Positions 40,909 through 48,707 of a DNA stretch of 52,130 bases are shown here, one piece after another. Below the pieces are notes generated by a model. It searched no databases, was not told the origin of the DNA, and saw only the letters and a program-made list of their open reading frames with translations. Both the position numbers and the translations under genes were made by a program. The first letter of the stretch is position 1; each line of letters begins with the position of its first letter. Source of the stretch: JAWWPY01 sp036394075. GTDB taxonomy: Bacteria > Actinomycetota > Actinomycetes > Streptosporangiales > Streptosporangiaceae. The stretch is taken from contig DASWFT010000259.1 in NCBI GenBank assembly GCA_036394075.1, positions 1 to 52,130 of the forward strand, read 5' to 3'.

Positions 40909-42195
40909 TCAGCTGTTCAGGACCGAGCCCGGAATGACCGTGACCGGGGTCATCGACTTGCTCGCCGGGTCGTAGTTGTCGAAAGAGAACGCCCGTTCGG
41001 CACTGTGGTACTGGTTGAAGGGGAGCGTCCCGCCCGCGCCGAGGTACTGGATCTGCTGGCCAGCCTTCAGCGCGGCGAGCCCCGCCGCGTAGCTGTGCAC
41101 TTGCACGGCACCAGGGGTCACGGCGGTCACCTTGGTGATGAATTTGTTGTAGGCGGTCGGGGAGGTGGACTTCGCTTCCACCATGGCCAGCGCCGTGATG
41201 TTGATCGCGTCATAGTCGGCGATCGCGTACGGGTGCTGGAGATACTGGCTCGGGTCCTTCACCTTGCCGCTCTGCTTCATCAGCCAGGTCGCGTAGACCG
41301 TGTGGCTCGGGCTGGTGGGCGGGACATAAGGCGTGATCGCCTTGATGGAACTGGTGTAGCTGGCCTGGCCGATCCCGCCGAGCACCGCCTGTATCCAGTC
41401 GCTGTTGCTGGTCCGCTGGGTACCCAGGATGATCGGCAGATGACCGGCCAGCTGCTGGTACTCCGACAGGAACGTGGCGGCGGACTGTGGGTCCATCTCC
41501 GAAATGATCGCGTCCGGCTTGGCAGCAATGATCTTGGCGATCTCGGTCCGGTAGGAACTCTGGCCCGGCGCCAGGGTGACGTCGGCGACCATCTTGTGCG
41601 TCAGTTTGGTTATCTCAGAACGCATCGGCGGGACCGACGTCTGCGCGCCCAGGTCGCTGGTGAACACCGCGGCCGGCCGCTGGAAGTGGTTGGCCGCCCA
41701 GTACCCGAGGGCGACGCCCTGGAGCGCGTCCGAGGGCGTGATCCGGTAGAAGTACTGGTTCGTCTGGTGGTCAAAATGCGGGTCACCGATGGTGGCGAAG
41801 TTCGGCACGTTCGCCGCGGTGACGATGGGCGCGGTGGTCACCGCGTCGTCGGAGGCGCCGATCACCATCACCGGGCTGGCCGAGGCCATCATCTGGTTCG
41901 CCGCGGACGTGGCGTCAGCCGGGTCACCCTTGGTGTCAAAGGCCTTGCACACGAACTTCTGGCCGAGCACCCCGCCAGCCGCATTGACCTCGCCTACCCC
42001 GGCCAGGCAGCCGGCCATGCCGATGCCGCCCTGATCGGCGTTGGCACCGGTGAACGGGTAGATCACACCAATATTCATCGTGGACCCACTGGAACCCGAG
42101 CCCCCGGAAGAGGACGAGCCACAGCCGGTCACAGCGAGCGCCGAGGCCGCAGCGATCGCGAGCCCGGGCGTGACCTTTCGGAGCAGTGCCTGCAT
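40909..42195 (-). CDS. Branched-chain-type ABC importer substrate-binding lipoprotein (LivK-like)
   Basis: A 428-residue lipoprotein: MQALLRKVTPGLAIAAASALAVTGC is a type II signal peptide, followed by a Ser/Gly linker and the type I periplasmic-binding fold (MNIGVIYPFTGANADQGGIGMAGCLAGVGEVNAAGG). Homologous receptors bind amino acids, amides or aromatic acids. The ATG at 42195 has GGGAG 6 bases upstream; an ATG two codons earlier abuts the site. A TATAATCA element lies about 155 bases upstream, linking it to the catabolic genes. Confidence 0.9.
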   Translation of the reverse strand: MQALLRKVTPGLAIAAASALAVTGCGSSSSGGSGSSGSTMNIGVIYPFTGANADQGGIGMAGCLAGVGEVNAAGGVLGQKFVCKAFDTKGDPADATSAANQMMASASPVMVIGASDDAVTTAPIVTAANVPNFATIGDPHFDHQTNQYFYRITPSDALQGVALGYWAANHFQRPAAVFTSDLGAQTSVPPMRSEITKLTHKMVADVTLAPGQSSYRTEIAKIIAAKPDAIISEMDPQSAATFLSEYQQLAGHLPIILGTQRTSNSDWIQAVLGGIGQASYTSSIKAITPYVPPTSPSHTVYATWLMKQSGKVKDPSQYLQHPYAIADYDAINITALAMVEAKSTSPTAYNKFITKVTAVTPGAVQVHSYAAGLAALKAGQQIQYLGAGGTLPFNQYHSAERAFSFDNYDPASKSMTPVTVIPGSVLNS

Positions 42196-42347
42196 TGGCA
42201 TCTCCCAATTACCTGGAACGCGCCGCAGCCCACCGATGCCGGGAAGGCCACTGCCGTCAGGAATCCGGTGCACCCACGGGCCCAGGCGGACCGTAGCGGG
42301 CACTCGGCGGTGGAGGGTTTGGCGCTCCTATTAGAGGAGATGATCGT

Positions 42348-42358
42348 AATGATTATAG
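42348..42358 (-). promoter_or_regulatory. TATAATCA element upstream of the importer operon
   Basis: The minus strand reads CTATAATCATTA. It shares the 9-mer CTATAATCA with the paired sites near 28430 and 28545. A TTGACG lies 9 bases further upstream (42367-42372), as a TTGACC lies near the ligB-side copy; the spacing is too short for a usual -35/-10 pair. Confidence 0.5.
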
Positions 42359-42480
42359 GTTGTATGCGTCAAGGCCCAGGCTGCCAGTGAGAGCGCGGAG
42401 CGCCGGGCGGCATCTGGGTCACTGGCGGATGACAGGACGGGCGGGCATCCGGTGGGTGCCCGCCTGTCGCGCAGGTTTCG

Positions 42481-42918
42481 CTAGACCCGGATCACGATGG
42501 TGTTCGCCGCCCTGTCGTGCAGGCCGCGTAGATCACGGTCGGTGACCAGGGGCGGGACCACGGTGAGCAGCAGCAGGGTGCGCACCAGCGCCCAGACGGG
42601 TCCGACGGGCTTGCCGTCCAGGCGGACGACCCGGATGGCCAGTAGGCGCTTGCCGACCGTGAACCCGGTGAGCGCGGTCAGCACATAGACCTCGACCGCG
42701 AAGACCAGCAGGGTGCCCCAGCCCCGGGAGTGGAAGATCGCCAGCGCGATCACCGTACTCAGGATCCAGTCGACGAACAGGGCCGCCAGGCGCCTGCCCA
42801 TGCTAGCAACCGAGCGGGCACCATCCTCGGGGAGGCCGAACTGCTCACCCGGGTAGCGCTGCTCGGCGAGTGGGCGCATTCCGGGCCGCCACGCCCCGGG
42901 CCACCGTCGCTCAGTCAC
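42481..42918 (-). CDS. RDD family membrane protein
   Basis: A 145-residue protein with the RDD pattern: GRRLAALFVDWILSTVIALAIF (Arg and Asp in the first helix), TGFTVGKRLLAIRVVRLDGKPVG and a C-terminal RDLRGLHDRAANTIVI. Three membrane helices. The GTG at 42918 gives VTERRWPGAWRPGMRPLAEQRYPGEQFGLPEDG, a common RDD leader in actinomycetes. The gene is divergent from glnA, its usual neighbour. Confidence 0.88.
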   Translation of the reverse strand: MTERRWPGAWRPGMRPLAEQRYPGEQFGLPEDGARSVASMGRRLAALFVDWILSTVIALAIFHSRGWGTLLVFAVEVYVLTALTGFTVGKRLLAIRVVRLDGKPVGPVWALVRTLLLLTVVPPLVTDRDLRGLHDRAANTIVIRV

Positions 42919-43007
42919 GCGTCCACCGTATCCCCGCCACGCGCCGGGACCCGCCGCAACCCCGCGGCCGGCCTCTGGCCAGCGAGAGCGCGGCGCAGGC
43001 CCCACGC

Positions 43008-43045
43008 GTAACACGTGTGAAACACTAGGGACACGGCTCGGTAAT
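43008..43045 (+). promoter_or_regulatory. Tandem GlnR boxes upstream of glnA
   Basis: GTAACACGTGTGAAAC at 43008-43023 is a perfect GTNAC-N6-GAAAC GlnR site. A second, weaker copy, GACAC-N6-GTAAT, starts at 43030, exactly 22 bases later, which is the normal spacing of paired GlnR boxes. It lies about 120-160 bases before the glnA ATG, so nitrogen control by GlnR is well supported. Confidence 0.8.
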
Positions 43046-43166
43046 TGCTGCCAGCTAACGTCCAAGGCGCGTCCTGCCGCAGGCACACCGTGCGGCCAGC
43101 CCAGCGTGCGGTGCAGCGCCAGGGCACAGCGGCTACCCCCAGTGCAGCACCGTTCAGGGAGGGTTG

Positions 43167-44591
43167 ATGTTCAAGAGCGCTGACGAGGTCCTGAAGTTCA
43201 TCAGCGATAATAAGATCCAGTTTGTCGATGTCAGGTTCTGTGACCTGCCTGGGACGGTCCAACACTTCACGATCCCGACGGAGACGTTCGACGAGAAGGT
43301 CTTCACCGAGGGCCGCATGTTCGACGGCTCCTCGATTCGCGGGTTCCAGCAGATCCACGAGTCGGACATGCTCCTGATGCCGGACCCGACGACTGCGCTG
43401 CTCGATCCTTTCCGCGAGCACTCCACCCTGAACATGACGTTCTTCGTGCATGACCCGCTCACTGGCGAGCCGTACAGCCGTGACCCACGCAACGTCGCCC
43501 GCAAGGCCGAGGACTTCCTGCGTGGCACCGGGATCGCGGACACCGCGTTCTTCGGTCCCGAGGCCGAGTTCTACATCTTCGACTCGGTGCGGTACGACAC
43601 GAGTGCGAACGCTGGCTACTACTACCTCGACTCGGTCGAGGGCGCCTGGAACACCGGGCGCGAGGAAGACGGCGGGAACCTCGGTTCCAAGCCCCCGTAC
43701 AAGGGCGGCTATTTCCCGGTCCCCCCGATCGACCACTACACCGACCTGCGCTCGGCGATGGTCCGGGCCCTGATTGATGTCGGCATCACGGTGGAGATGC
43801 AGCACCACGAGGTCGGCACCGCCGGGCAGGCGGAGATCGACATCCTGTTCGGGCCGCTGCTGCACCAGGCCGACAACCTGATGCTCTACAAGTACGTGGT
43901 GAAGAGCGTCGCCAGGGCGGCCGGCAAGACCGTCACGTTCATGCCCAAGCCGATCTTCGGTGACAACGGCTCCGGCATGCACTGCCACCAGAGCCTGTGG
44001 AAGGACGGGGCGCCGCTCTTTTACGACGAGGTCGGCTACGCCGGGCTGTCGGACATGGGCCGCTACTACGTCGGCGGCCTGCTCAAGCACGCGCCCTCAC
44101 TGCTCGCGTTCACCAACCCCACGGTGAACTCCTACCACCGCCTGGTGCCCGGCTACGAGGCGCCGGTCAACCTGGTGTACTCGCAGCGCAACAGGTCCGC
44201 CTGCGTGCGGATCCCGATCACCGGCTCGAACCCCAAGGCCAAGAGGCTGGAGTTCCGGGTGCCCGACCCGTCCGCCAACCCCTACCTCGCGTTCTCGGCG
44301 ATGCTGATGGCCGGCATCGACGGCATCAAGAACAAGATCGAGCCGCACGAGCCGGTGGACAAGGACCTGTACGAGTTGCCGCCGGACGAGGCGCTCGCCA
44401 TTCCCCAGGTCCCGGGATCCCTGGAGACGGTGCTCGACACCCTTGAGGCGGACCACGACTACCTGCTTGAAGGCGGCGTGTTCACCCCTGACCTGATCGA
44501 GACCTGGCTGGACTACAAGAGGACCAACGAGCTCGACCCGGTCAGGCTCCGCCCCACTCCGCACGAGTTCGCGATGTACTTCGACTGCTAG
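43167..44591 (+). CDS. glnA: Glutamine synthetase, type I
   Basis: A 474-residue enzyme forming glutamine from glutamate, ammonia and ATP as a dodecamer. Seen are the Asp-rich latch region MFDGSSIRGFQ, the metal-site FFGPEAEFYIFD, the ATP motif KPIFGDNGSGMHCHQSLWK, NRSACVRIP and the adenylylation site DLYELPPDEA with Tyr402, which makes it the GSI-beta, GlnE-controlled type. AGGGAGG lies just upstream of the ATG. Its last 27 coding bases up to the stop are part of a direct repeat used as an attachment site; the stop codon remains intact. Confidence 0.96.
   Translation: MFKSADEVLKFISDNKIQFVDVRFCDLPGTVQHFTIPTETFDEKVFTEGRMFDGSSIRGFQQIHESDMLLMPDPTTALLDPFREHSTLNMTFFVHDPLTGEPYSRDPRNVARKAEDFLRGTGIADTAFFGPEAEFYIFDSVRYDTSANAGYYYLDSVEGAWNTGREEDGGNLGSKPPYKGGYFPVPPIDHYTDLRSAMVRALIDVGITVEMQHHEVGTAGQAEIDILFGPLLHQADNLMLYKYVVKSVARAAGKTVTFMPKPIFGDNGSGMHCHQSLWKDGAPLFYDEVGYAGLSDMGRYYVGGLLKHAPSLLAFTNPTVNSYHRLVPGYEAPVNLVYSQRNRSACVRIPITGSNPKAKRLEFRVPDPSANPYLAFSAMLMAGIDGIKNKIEPHEPVDKDLYELPPDEALAIPQVPGSLETVLDTLEADHDYLLEGGVFTPDLIETWLDYKRTNELDPVRLRPTPHEFAMYFDC
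44563..44589. other. Attachment site copy 1 (in the 3' end of glnA)
   Basis: Twenty-seven bases (acgagttcgcg...gactgct) coding for the EFAMYFDC end of glnA are repeated exactly at 51126-51152. The first base on each side differs, so the repeat is bounded. A tyrosine-integrase gene ends just inside it. This is the pattern of an integrative element inserted in a gene end that it also restores. Confidence 0.85.
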
Positions 44592-44603
44592 TCACTATGG
44601 TGC

Positions 44604-44637
44604 GGCTGGCCTGCGGGTACGTCATCGCGGGCCAGCC
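44604..44637 (+). terminator. Probable glnA terminator
   Basis: Arms ggctggcc (44604-44611) and ggccagcc (44630-44637) form an 8-base stem just after the glnA stop. It lies on the element side of the attachment repeat, so the element supplies a replacement terminator. Confidence 0.5.
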
Positions 44638-44662
44638 TCAGTCCGCACAGAGTCCGCAAGAA

Positions 44663-44890
44663 TCATGACCGGGGCTCCCAGTCGAGTTCCCCAGCGAGGA
44701 TCTTCTGCACCATGGTGTGCGAGACGCCTAGCTCGTAACCGATCTCCCGCTGCGGCATCCCGTCATCCCATGCGTCGAGGACTGCGCTCGCGCGCTCCTC
44801 GTACGCCTCCTGGAGCTGCTCCTCCGCGTCGGCGATGGCGTCAGCGGCGCTAGATAGCATCTTGCGGTGATCACTCCACTCGTCGGCCAC
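44663..44890 (-). CDS. Small helix-turn-helix protein of the integrated element
   Basis: A 75-residue protein, VADEWSDHRKMLSSAADAIADAEEQLQEAYEERASAVLDAWDDG..., with a long amphipathic helix then a helix-turn-helix (MPQREIGYELGVSHTMVQKIL). The GTG at 44890 has AAGGGGG 8 bases upstream and follows the integrase stop by 10 bases, so the two were one operon. It could be an excision or directionality factor or a repressor; this is inference from position. Confidence 0.7.
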   Translation of the reverse strand: MADEWSDHRKMLSSAADAIADAEEQLQEAYEERASAVLDAWDDGMPQREIGYELGVSHTMVQKILAGELDWEPRS

Positions 44891-44900
44891 GGGAACCCCC

Positions 44901-45091
44901 TTAGGTGGCAACCGCGGTTGCCAGCCGGGCGGCGAAGACCGCCTCGACGGCCGCGCGGGTGGACTCGTCCCGGTCCGGCCACAGATGCCCGTACGTGTCG
45001 AGCGTCGTCTTGGCCGAAGCGTGCCGCAGCCGCGCCTGCACCGTCTTCACGTCGGCGCCCGAGGCGATCAGGAGACTCGCGAAGTAGTGCC
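44901..45091 (-). pseudogene. Integrase 1, C-terminal part
   Basis: The minus strand reads HYFASLLIASGADVKTVQAR, then LRHASAKTTLDTYGHLWPDR and a tail ending at TAA (44901-44903). This is the end of a phage-type tyrosine integrase, with the second His (LRHAS) and the nucleophile Tyr (DTYGHL). It is separated from the rest of its gene by the RIT element; the break is immediately after HDLR of the H-x-x-R box. Confidence 0.88.
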
Positions 45092-45119
45092 TCTTATGGG
45101 GAATTCCCCATAAGAGGCA
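45088..45119. repeat. 32-base perfect palindrome at the left edge of the RIT element
   Basis: The 32 bases centred on gaattc are identical to their reverse complement. The last four (ggca) are also the first four of the 137-base inverted repeat, and the first four (tgcc) belong to the interrupted integrase. No equivalent lies at the right edge, where the inverted repeat joins the integrase directly. Confidence 0.9.
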
Positions 45120-45252
45120 TTAGGTGGACGGCGGGGTTATGCGCCCTGCCGGCGTGTTTCTGCTTGTGGGGGCTGCGCCGGTAGTGTTTTCGTCCGCATA
45201 ATCCTGGCGGTCGGTGTTACCGGGCCAGCGAGTCGAGCCAGCCGATCAGAGA
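45116..45252 (+). repeat. RIT left terminal inverted repeat
   Basis: 137 bases beginning ggcattaggtggacggcggg that match 48571-48707 in reverse complement with no mismatch. The repeat contains the antisense of the last 11 codons of the third recombinase gene. Confidence 0.95.
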
Positions 45253-45348
45253 CGGCGCGGGCTGGCTCGCAGCGCTGCTGGGCGCTGCGCGCATCGGCGA
45301 AGAATCGCTTGTCTGTTCATTCCGCTACCGGATGCAGAGGTGATTCTC

Positions 45349-46617
45349 GTGGGAGAGGCAGATGTCAGGGTCTCCGTCAGCCGCGTCTTGGCGGTGTTGC
45401 GCGGTGCTGGGAGGGCCGAGGGCACGGTCCGTCGCCAGCAGGTCGTGCTGGAGCGGTTCGCGGACTTCCTGGCCGGGCGCGGCCTGGACACGGTGAGTGA
45501 CCGGGTGTGCATCGACTTCATCGCGAACCAGACCGGGGTCAGGTTGGGGTCATTGCGGGAACCGGTCGAAGACAGGGCTGTCCAGGCGGTTCGCCGGCCG
45601 GTGATGTTGATGGCAGACGTGCTGGCCGGCAGGGCGATCGAAGTTGACCGGACGGTGGTCCCGGCGAAAGACGGTTGTCCCGCGAAGTTCCGCCCGCTCA
45701 GGGACGACTACCTCGTTTCGTGCCGTCGGCGCGGCAACGCCGAGGCGACCGTGGTCGCGAAAGACAGGGCGGCCAGCCGATTCTTGGGCTACCTGGACGA
45801 CGTGGGCATCGATGATCTCGCGGCGCTCAATGTGCGAGACATGTCGGGCTTCTTGCTGCGCCAGCGTGGACTACGACGCAAGACCATCGCGGCCATGAGG
45901 TCATGCCTGGCCGACTTCCTGGACTTCTTGGCCACCGCCGGACGGACACCGCGCAGTCTGGCGGATCGGCTGCCGCCGCACCGGCACGTCCGTCACGAGT
46001 CCGAGCCGCACCTGTGGACCGCGGATGAGATTCGCAGGGTGCTGGCCGTGATCGACCGTCAGTCCGCAGCCGGCAAACGTGACTACGCGATGATCCTGGC
46101 GACCGCGCGGCTCGGGCTGCGGATCTCGGATCTGCGCCGGCTCGAACTGGGCGACCTCGACTGGCGGGCGAAGAGGATCACGATCGTCCAGCACAAGACG
46201 GGCCGGCCGTTGAGCCTGCCGCTGCTGGACGACGTCGGCTGGGCGATCATCGACTACGTCCGGGGCGGCCGCCCCGGAACCGCCTGCCCGAAGGTGTTCG
46301 TCAAGCATCGTCACCCGTTCGACGCGTTCGGGGGCGCCTCGCCGGTCGCCTCCCGGCTGTCGCGGCACGCCGCCCGCGCCGGGATCACGTTCCCGCCGGG
46401 CCAGGTCCGCGGGATGCATTCCCTGCGCGGCGCGCTGGCCGTGGCGATGATCGGCAACGGCACTCCGATGCCGGTGGTACCGGCCGTGCTGGGACACGCC
46501 TCGAGCGACACGACCCAGACCTACTACCTGCGGTTCGACGTCGAACGGCTGCGCTGTTGCGTGTTGGACGTCGAAGACGTCATCGAGCGGGCCGGGGCTG
46601 GTGAGCGCGATGCCTGA
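45349..46617 (+). CDS. ritA: RIT recombinase A (tyrosine recombinase)
   Basis: A 422-residue tyrosine recombinase, longest of the trio. The C-terminal catalytic domain shows the first Arg in LGLRISDLRRLELGDLDW, a Lys in the following beta turn (IVQHKTGRPLSL), the H-x-x-R box MHSLRGALA, and the end block LGHASSDTTQTYYLR with the nucleophile Tyr. The N-terminal half holds a SAM-like core-binding domain. The GTG at 45349 has AGAGG 9 bases upstream; a GTG at 45340 is also possible. Its 3' end overlaps ritB by 17 bases. Confidence 0.9.
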   Translation: MGEADVRVSVSRVLAVLRGAGRAEGTVRRQQVVLERFADFLAGRGLDTVSDRVCIDFIANQTGVRLGSLREPVEDRAVQAVRRPVMLMADVLAGRAIEVDRTVVPAKDGCPAKFRPLRDDYLVSCRRRGNAEATVVAKDRAASRFLGYLDDVGIDDLAALNVRDMSGFLLRQRGLRRKTIAAMRSCLADFLDFLATAGRTPRSLADRLPPHRHVRHESEPHLWTADEIRRVLAVIDRQSAAGKRDYAMILATARLGLRISDLRRLELGDLDWRAKRITIVQHKTGRPLSLPLLDDVGWAIIDYVRGGRPGTACPKVFVKHRHPFDAFGGASPVASRLSRHAARAGITFPPGQVRGMHSLRGALAVAMIGNGTPMPVVPAVLGHASSDTTQTYYLRFDVERLRCCVLDVEDVIERAGAGERDA

Positions 46618-47566
46618 GACGACGCTGCCGGACCTGGTCGCCGACCTGGTCACCTCGCGCCATGCCGGTGGATACAGGTTCAAAGTCCAGCAACGGGTCC
46701 TGCGTCAGTTCGCAGACCACTGCCGGCGGGAGGGCTACCCGGACGGGACGGTCACCAAAGAAGCGGTCGACGGGTTCCTCTACGGCCGTCACCTGCGGTC
46801 CTCCACGGTCCGGCGCAACGAGCTGGCGCTGCGCCAGCTGGCCGGCCACGCCCGGGCCTTCGGCTGGGACGCCTACACCCCGGCGGCGGCAACTCGCGTC
46901 CGTGTCCGTCACCAGCCGCCGTATGTGCTCACCGACGGTGAGGTGCGCCGCCTGTTCGCCGCGATCGACTCTCAGCCCATGTCCTGCTACTCGAACAAGG
47001 CGCTGGTCGACCCGGTCCTGTTCAGGGTGTTGCACGGCGCCGGGCTGAGGGTTTCCGAGGCGCTGAACCTGACCCTGCCGGACGTGGACACGCATGCCGG
47101 GACGCTGCGGAGCCGCGACTCGAAGAACGGTGAGGGCAGGACCGTCCCGATCACCGGCCGGCTCACCGCGACCCTGGACGCCTACACCGCGGCCGCGCAT
47201 CCCGCCCCCGAGCACAGCGATTACGTGTTCTACAGCAGGGCTGCGGGCAGGCCGGTCAACCAGGCGACCGTATACATCCGGTTCCGCGGCTACCTGGCCG
47301 ACGCCGGCATCCCCCACTTCACCGGCGGTCCCCACCCGCACTCGCTGCGCCATGGCTTCGCCGTCGCCAACCTGCGACGATGGGCCGCGGACAACGCGGA
47401 CCTGGCCGTGATGCTGCCCTATCTGGCCTGTTACATGGGCCACGCCGACCTTCGCGGCACCCAGTACTACCTGAGGCTGACCGCGGACGCCTACCCCGAA
47501 GTGATGGCCAAAGCCCAAATCCGGTTCGGCTACGTCATCCCCGTCCCACCCGAGGACGAGTCGTGA
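46601..47566 (+). CDS. ritB: RIT recombinase B (tyrosine recombinase)
   Basis: A 321-residue tyrosine recombinase with LHGAGLRVSEALNL (Arg), the beta-turn Lys near SRDSKNGEGRTVPI, PHSLRHGFAV (H-x-x-R) and CYMGHADLRGTQYYL (His and nucleophile Tyr). Starts in frame are a GTG at 46601 and an ATG at 46610. The stop overlaps the ritC start as GTGA. All active-site residues are present, so it could be functional. Confidence 0.9.
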   Translation: MSAMPETTLPDLVADLVTSRHAGGYRFKVQQRVLRQFADHCRREGYPDGTVTKEAVDGFLYGRHLRSSTVRRNELALRQLAGHARAFGWDAYTPAAATRVRVRHQPPYVLTDGEVRRLFAAIDSQPMSCYSNKALVDPVLFRVLHGAGLRVSEALNLTLPDVDTHAGTLRSRDSKNGEGRTVPITGRLTATLDAYTAAAHPAPEHSDYVFYSRAAGRPVNQATVYIRFRGYLADAGIPHFTGGPHPHSLRHGFAVANLRRWAADNADLAVMLPYLACYMGHADLRGTQYYLRLTADAYPEVMAKAQIRFGYVIPVPPEDES

Positions 47567-48606
47567 CCCCGCGGCCCGCGCCGCCCCCGGATCTGGCCGG
47601 GCGCTGGCTGGCGAAGTTCTTCACCGATCACCTGGCCGGGGAGCGCGCAGCCTCTCCCAGGACCGTCGCCGCCTACCGGGACGCGATGAAACTGCTGCTC
47701 ACCTGGTTTAAAGACGCAGAGCGCATACCGCCCGAAAAGCTGCGCCTGGCCGACATCGACCGGCCCCGGGTTCTGCGGTTCCTGGACTGGCTGGAAACCG
47801 AGCGGTGCTGCTCGGCGGCCACCCGCAACCAGCGCCTCGCGGTGATCAAGTCGTTTTGCCGCTACACCGCCGTCGAGCAGCCCGGAAGGCTCGACCAGGT
47901 CACCCAAGTCCTCGCGATCCGGCAGAAGAACACCCCGGCCCCCGATCTGGGGCACCTGACCGGGGACGAGGTCAAGGCGCTGCTCGCCGAACCCGGCACA
48001 GCCAGCGCACGCGCTGTCAGGGACACCGTCCTGCTCGCCCTGGCCTACGACACCGCCGCCCGCGTCCAAGAGCTCTGCGACCTCAACGTCGCCGGCATCC
48101 GCCGCTCCAAACCGATGACGGCGGCGATCCGCGGGAAGGGATCCAAAATCCGATACGTGCCCGTGATGGACCAGACCGCACGGCTCGTCGCCGGCTACCT
48201 GGAACACCGTGACCCGCACCCCGGCCTCGGCGCCGACACGGACCCGCTGTTCCACGGACCGAACCACTCCAGGTTGACCCGGTCCGGGATGGCCAAAATC
48301 CTGGCCCGCCACGTGCGAGCCGTCCGGGCCCGCGACCCCGGCTGGGCCCCCGGACTGCCGGTCACGCCTCATACCCTCCGGCGCAGCCGGGCGATGCACC
48401 TGATCCAGGCCGGCGTCAACCTGATCTACATCCGCGACCTGCTCGGCCACGCCGACGTGCCCGCCACCGAGATCTACGCCCGCGCAGACGCGGAAACCAA
48501 ACGCAAAGCGATCGAAAATGCCTACCAGCCACTCACCCCAGACGCCCTGCCCGACTGGACCTCGGACACCTCTCTGATCGGCTGGCTCGACTCGCTGGCC
48601 CGGTAA
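47563..48606 (+). CDS. ritC: RIT recombinase C (tyrosine recombinase)
   Basis: A 347-residue tyrosine recombinase. It has an N-terminal SAM-like domain (SPRTVAAYRDAMKLLLTWF), the first Arg in YDTAARVQELCDL, the Lys in RGKGSKIRYVPV, TPHTLRRSRAMHL (H-x-x-R) and LLGHADVPATEIYAR (His and Tyr). The GTG at 47563 overlaps the ritB stop. Its last 12 codons lie inside the right terminal inverted repeat. Confidence 0.9.
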   Translation: MTPRPAPPPDLAGRWLAKFFTDHLAGERAASPRTVAAYRDAMKLLLTWFKDAERIPPEKLRLADIDRPRVLRFLDWLETERCCSAATRNQRLAVIKSFCRYTAVEQPGRLDQVTQVLAIRQKNTPAPDLGHLTGDEVKALLAEPGTASARAVRDTVLLALAYDTAARVQELCDLNVAGIRRSKPMTAAIRGKGSKIRYVPVMDQTARLVAGYLEHRDPHPGLGADTDPLFHGPNHSRLTRSGMAKILARHVRAVRARDPGWAPGLPVTPHTLRRSRAMHLIQAGVNLIYIRDLLGHADVPATEIYARADAETKRKAIENAYQPLTPDALPDWTSDTSLIGWLDSLAR

Positions 48607-48707
48607 CACCGACCGCCAGGATTATGCGGACGAAAACACTACCGGCGCAGCCCCCACAAGCAGAAACACGCCGGCAGGGCGCATAACCCCGCCGTCCACC
48701 TAATGCC
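48571..48707 (-). repeat. RIT right terminal inverted repeat
   Basis: Exact reverse complement of 45116-45252 over 137 bases. It includes the end of ritC and runs to the integrase junction at 48708. Confidence 0.95.

Larger units (their letters stand above)
45092..48707. mobile_element. Recombinase-in-trio (RIT) element
   Basis: Three same-strand, overlapping tyrosine recombinase genes lie between perfect 137-base terminal inverted repeats. This matches the described RIT elements (three unequal recombinase genes of about 420, 320 and 350 residues). Joining the flanks at the shared gcc restores an open integrase frame across the H-x-x-R box, so the insertion is precise. No other cargo is present. 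Confidence 0.88.

Noticed and set aside
40699..42390. Plus-strand frame of 563 codons opposite the binding-protein gene
   Set aside because: Antisense shadow crossing hairpins and a promoter region; no domain.
44563..44589. tRNA gene as attachment site
   Set aside because: The repeated segment is the coding end of glnA and has no cloverleaf; no tRNA was recognised anywhere in the window.
47530..48609. Minus-strand frame opposite the third recombinase
   Set aside because: Antisense shadow; ritC has full active-site motifs.
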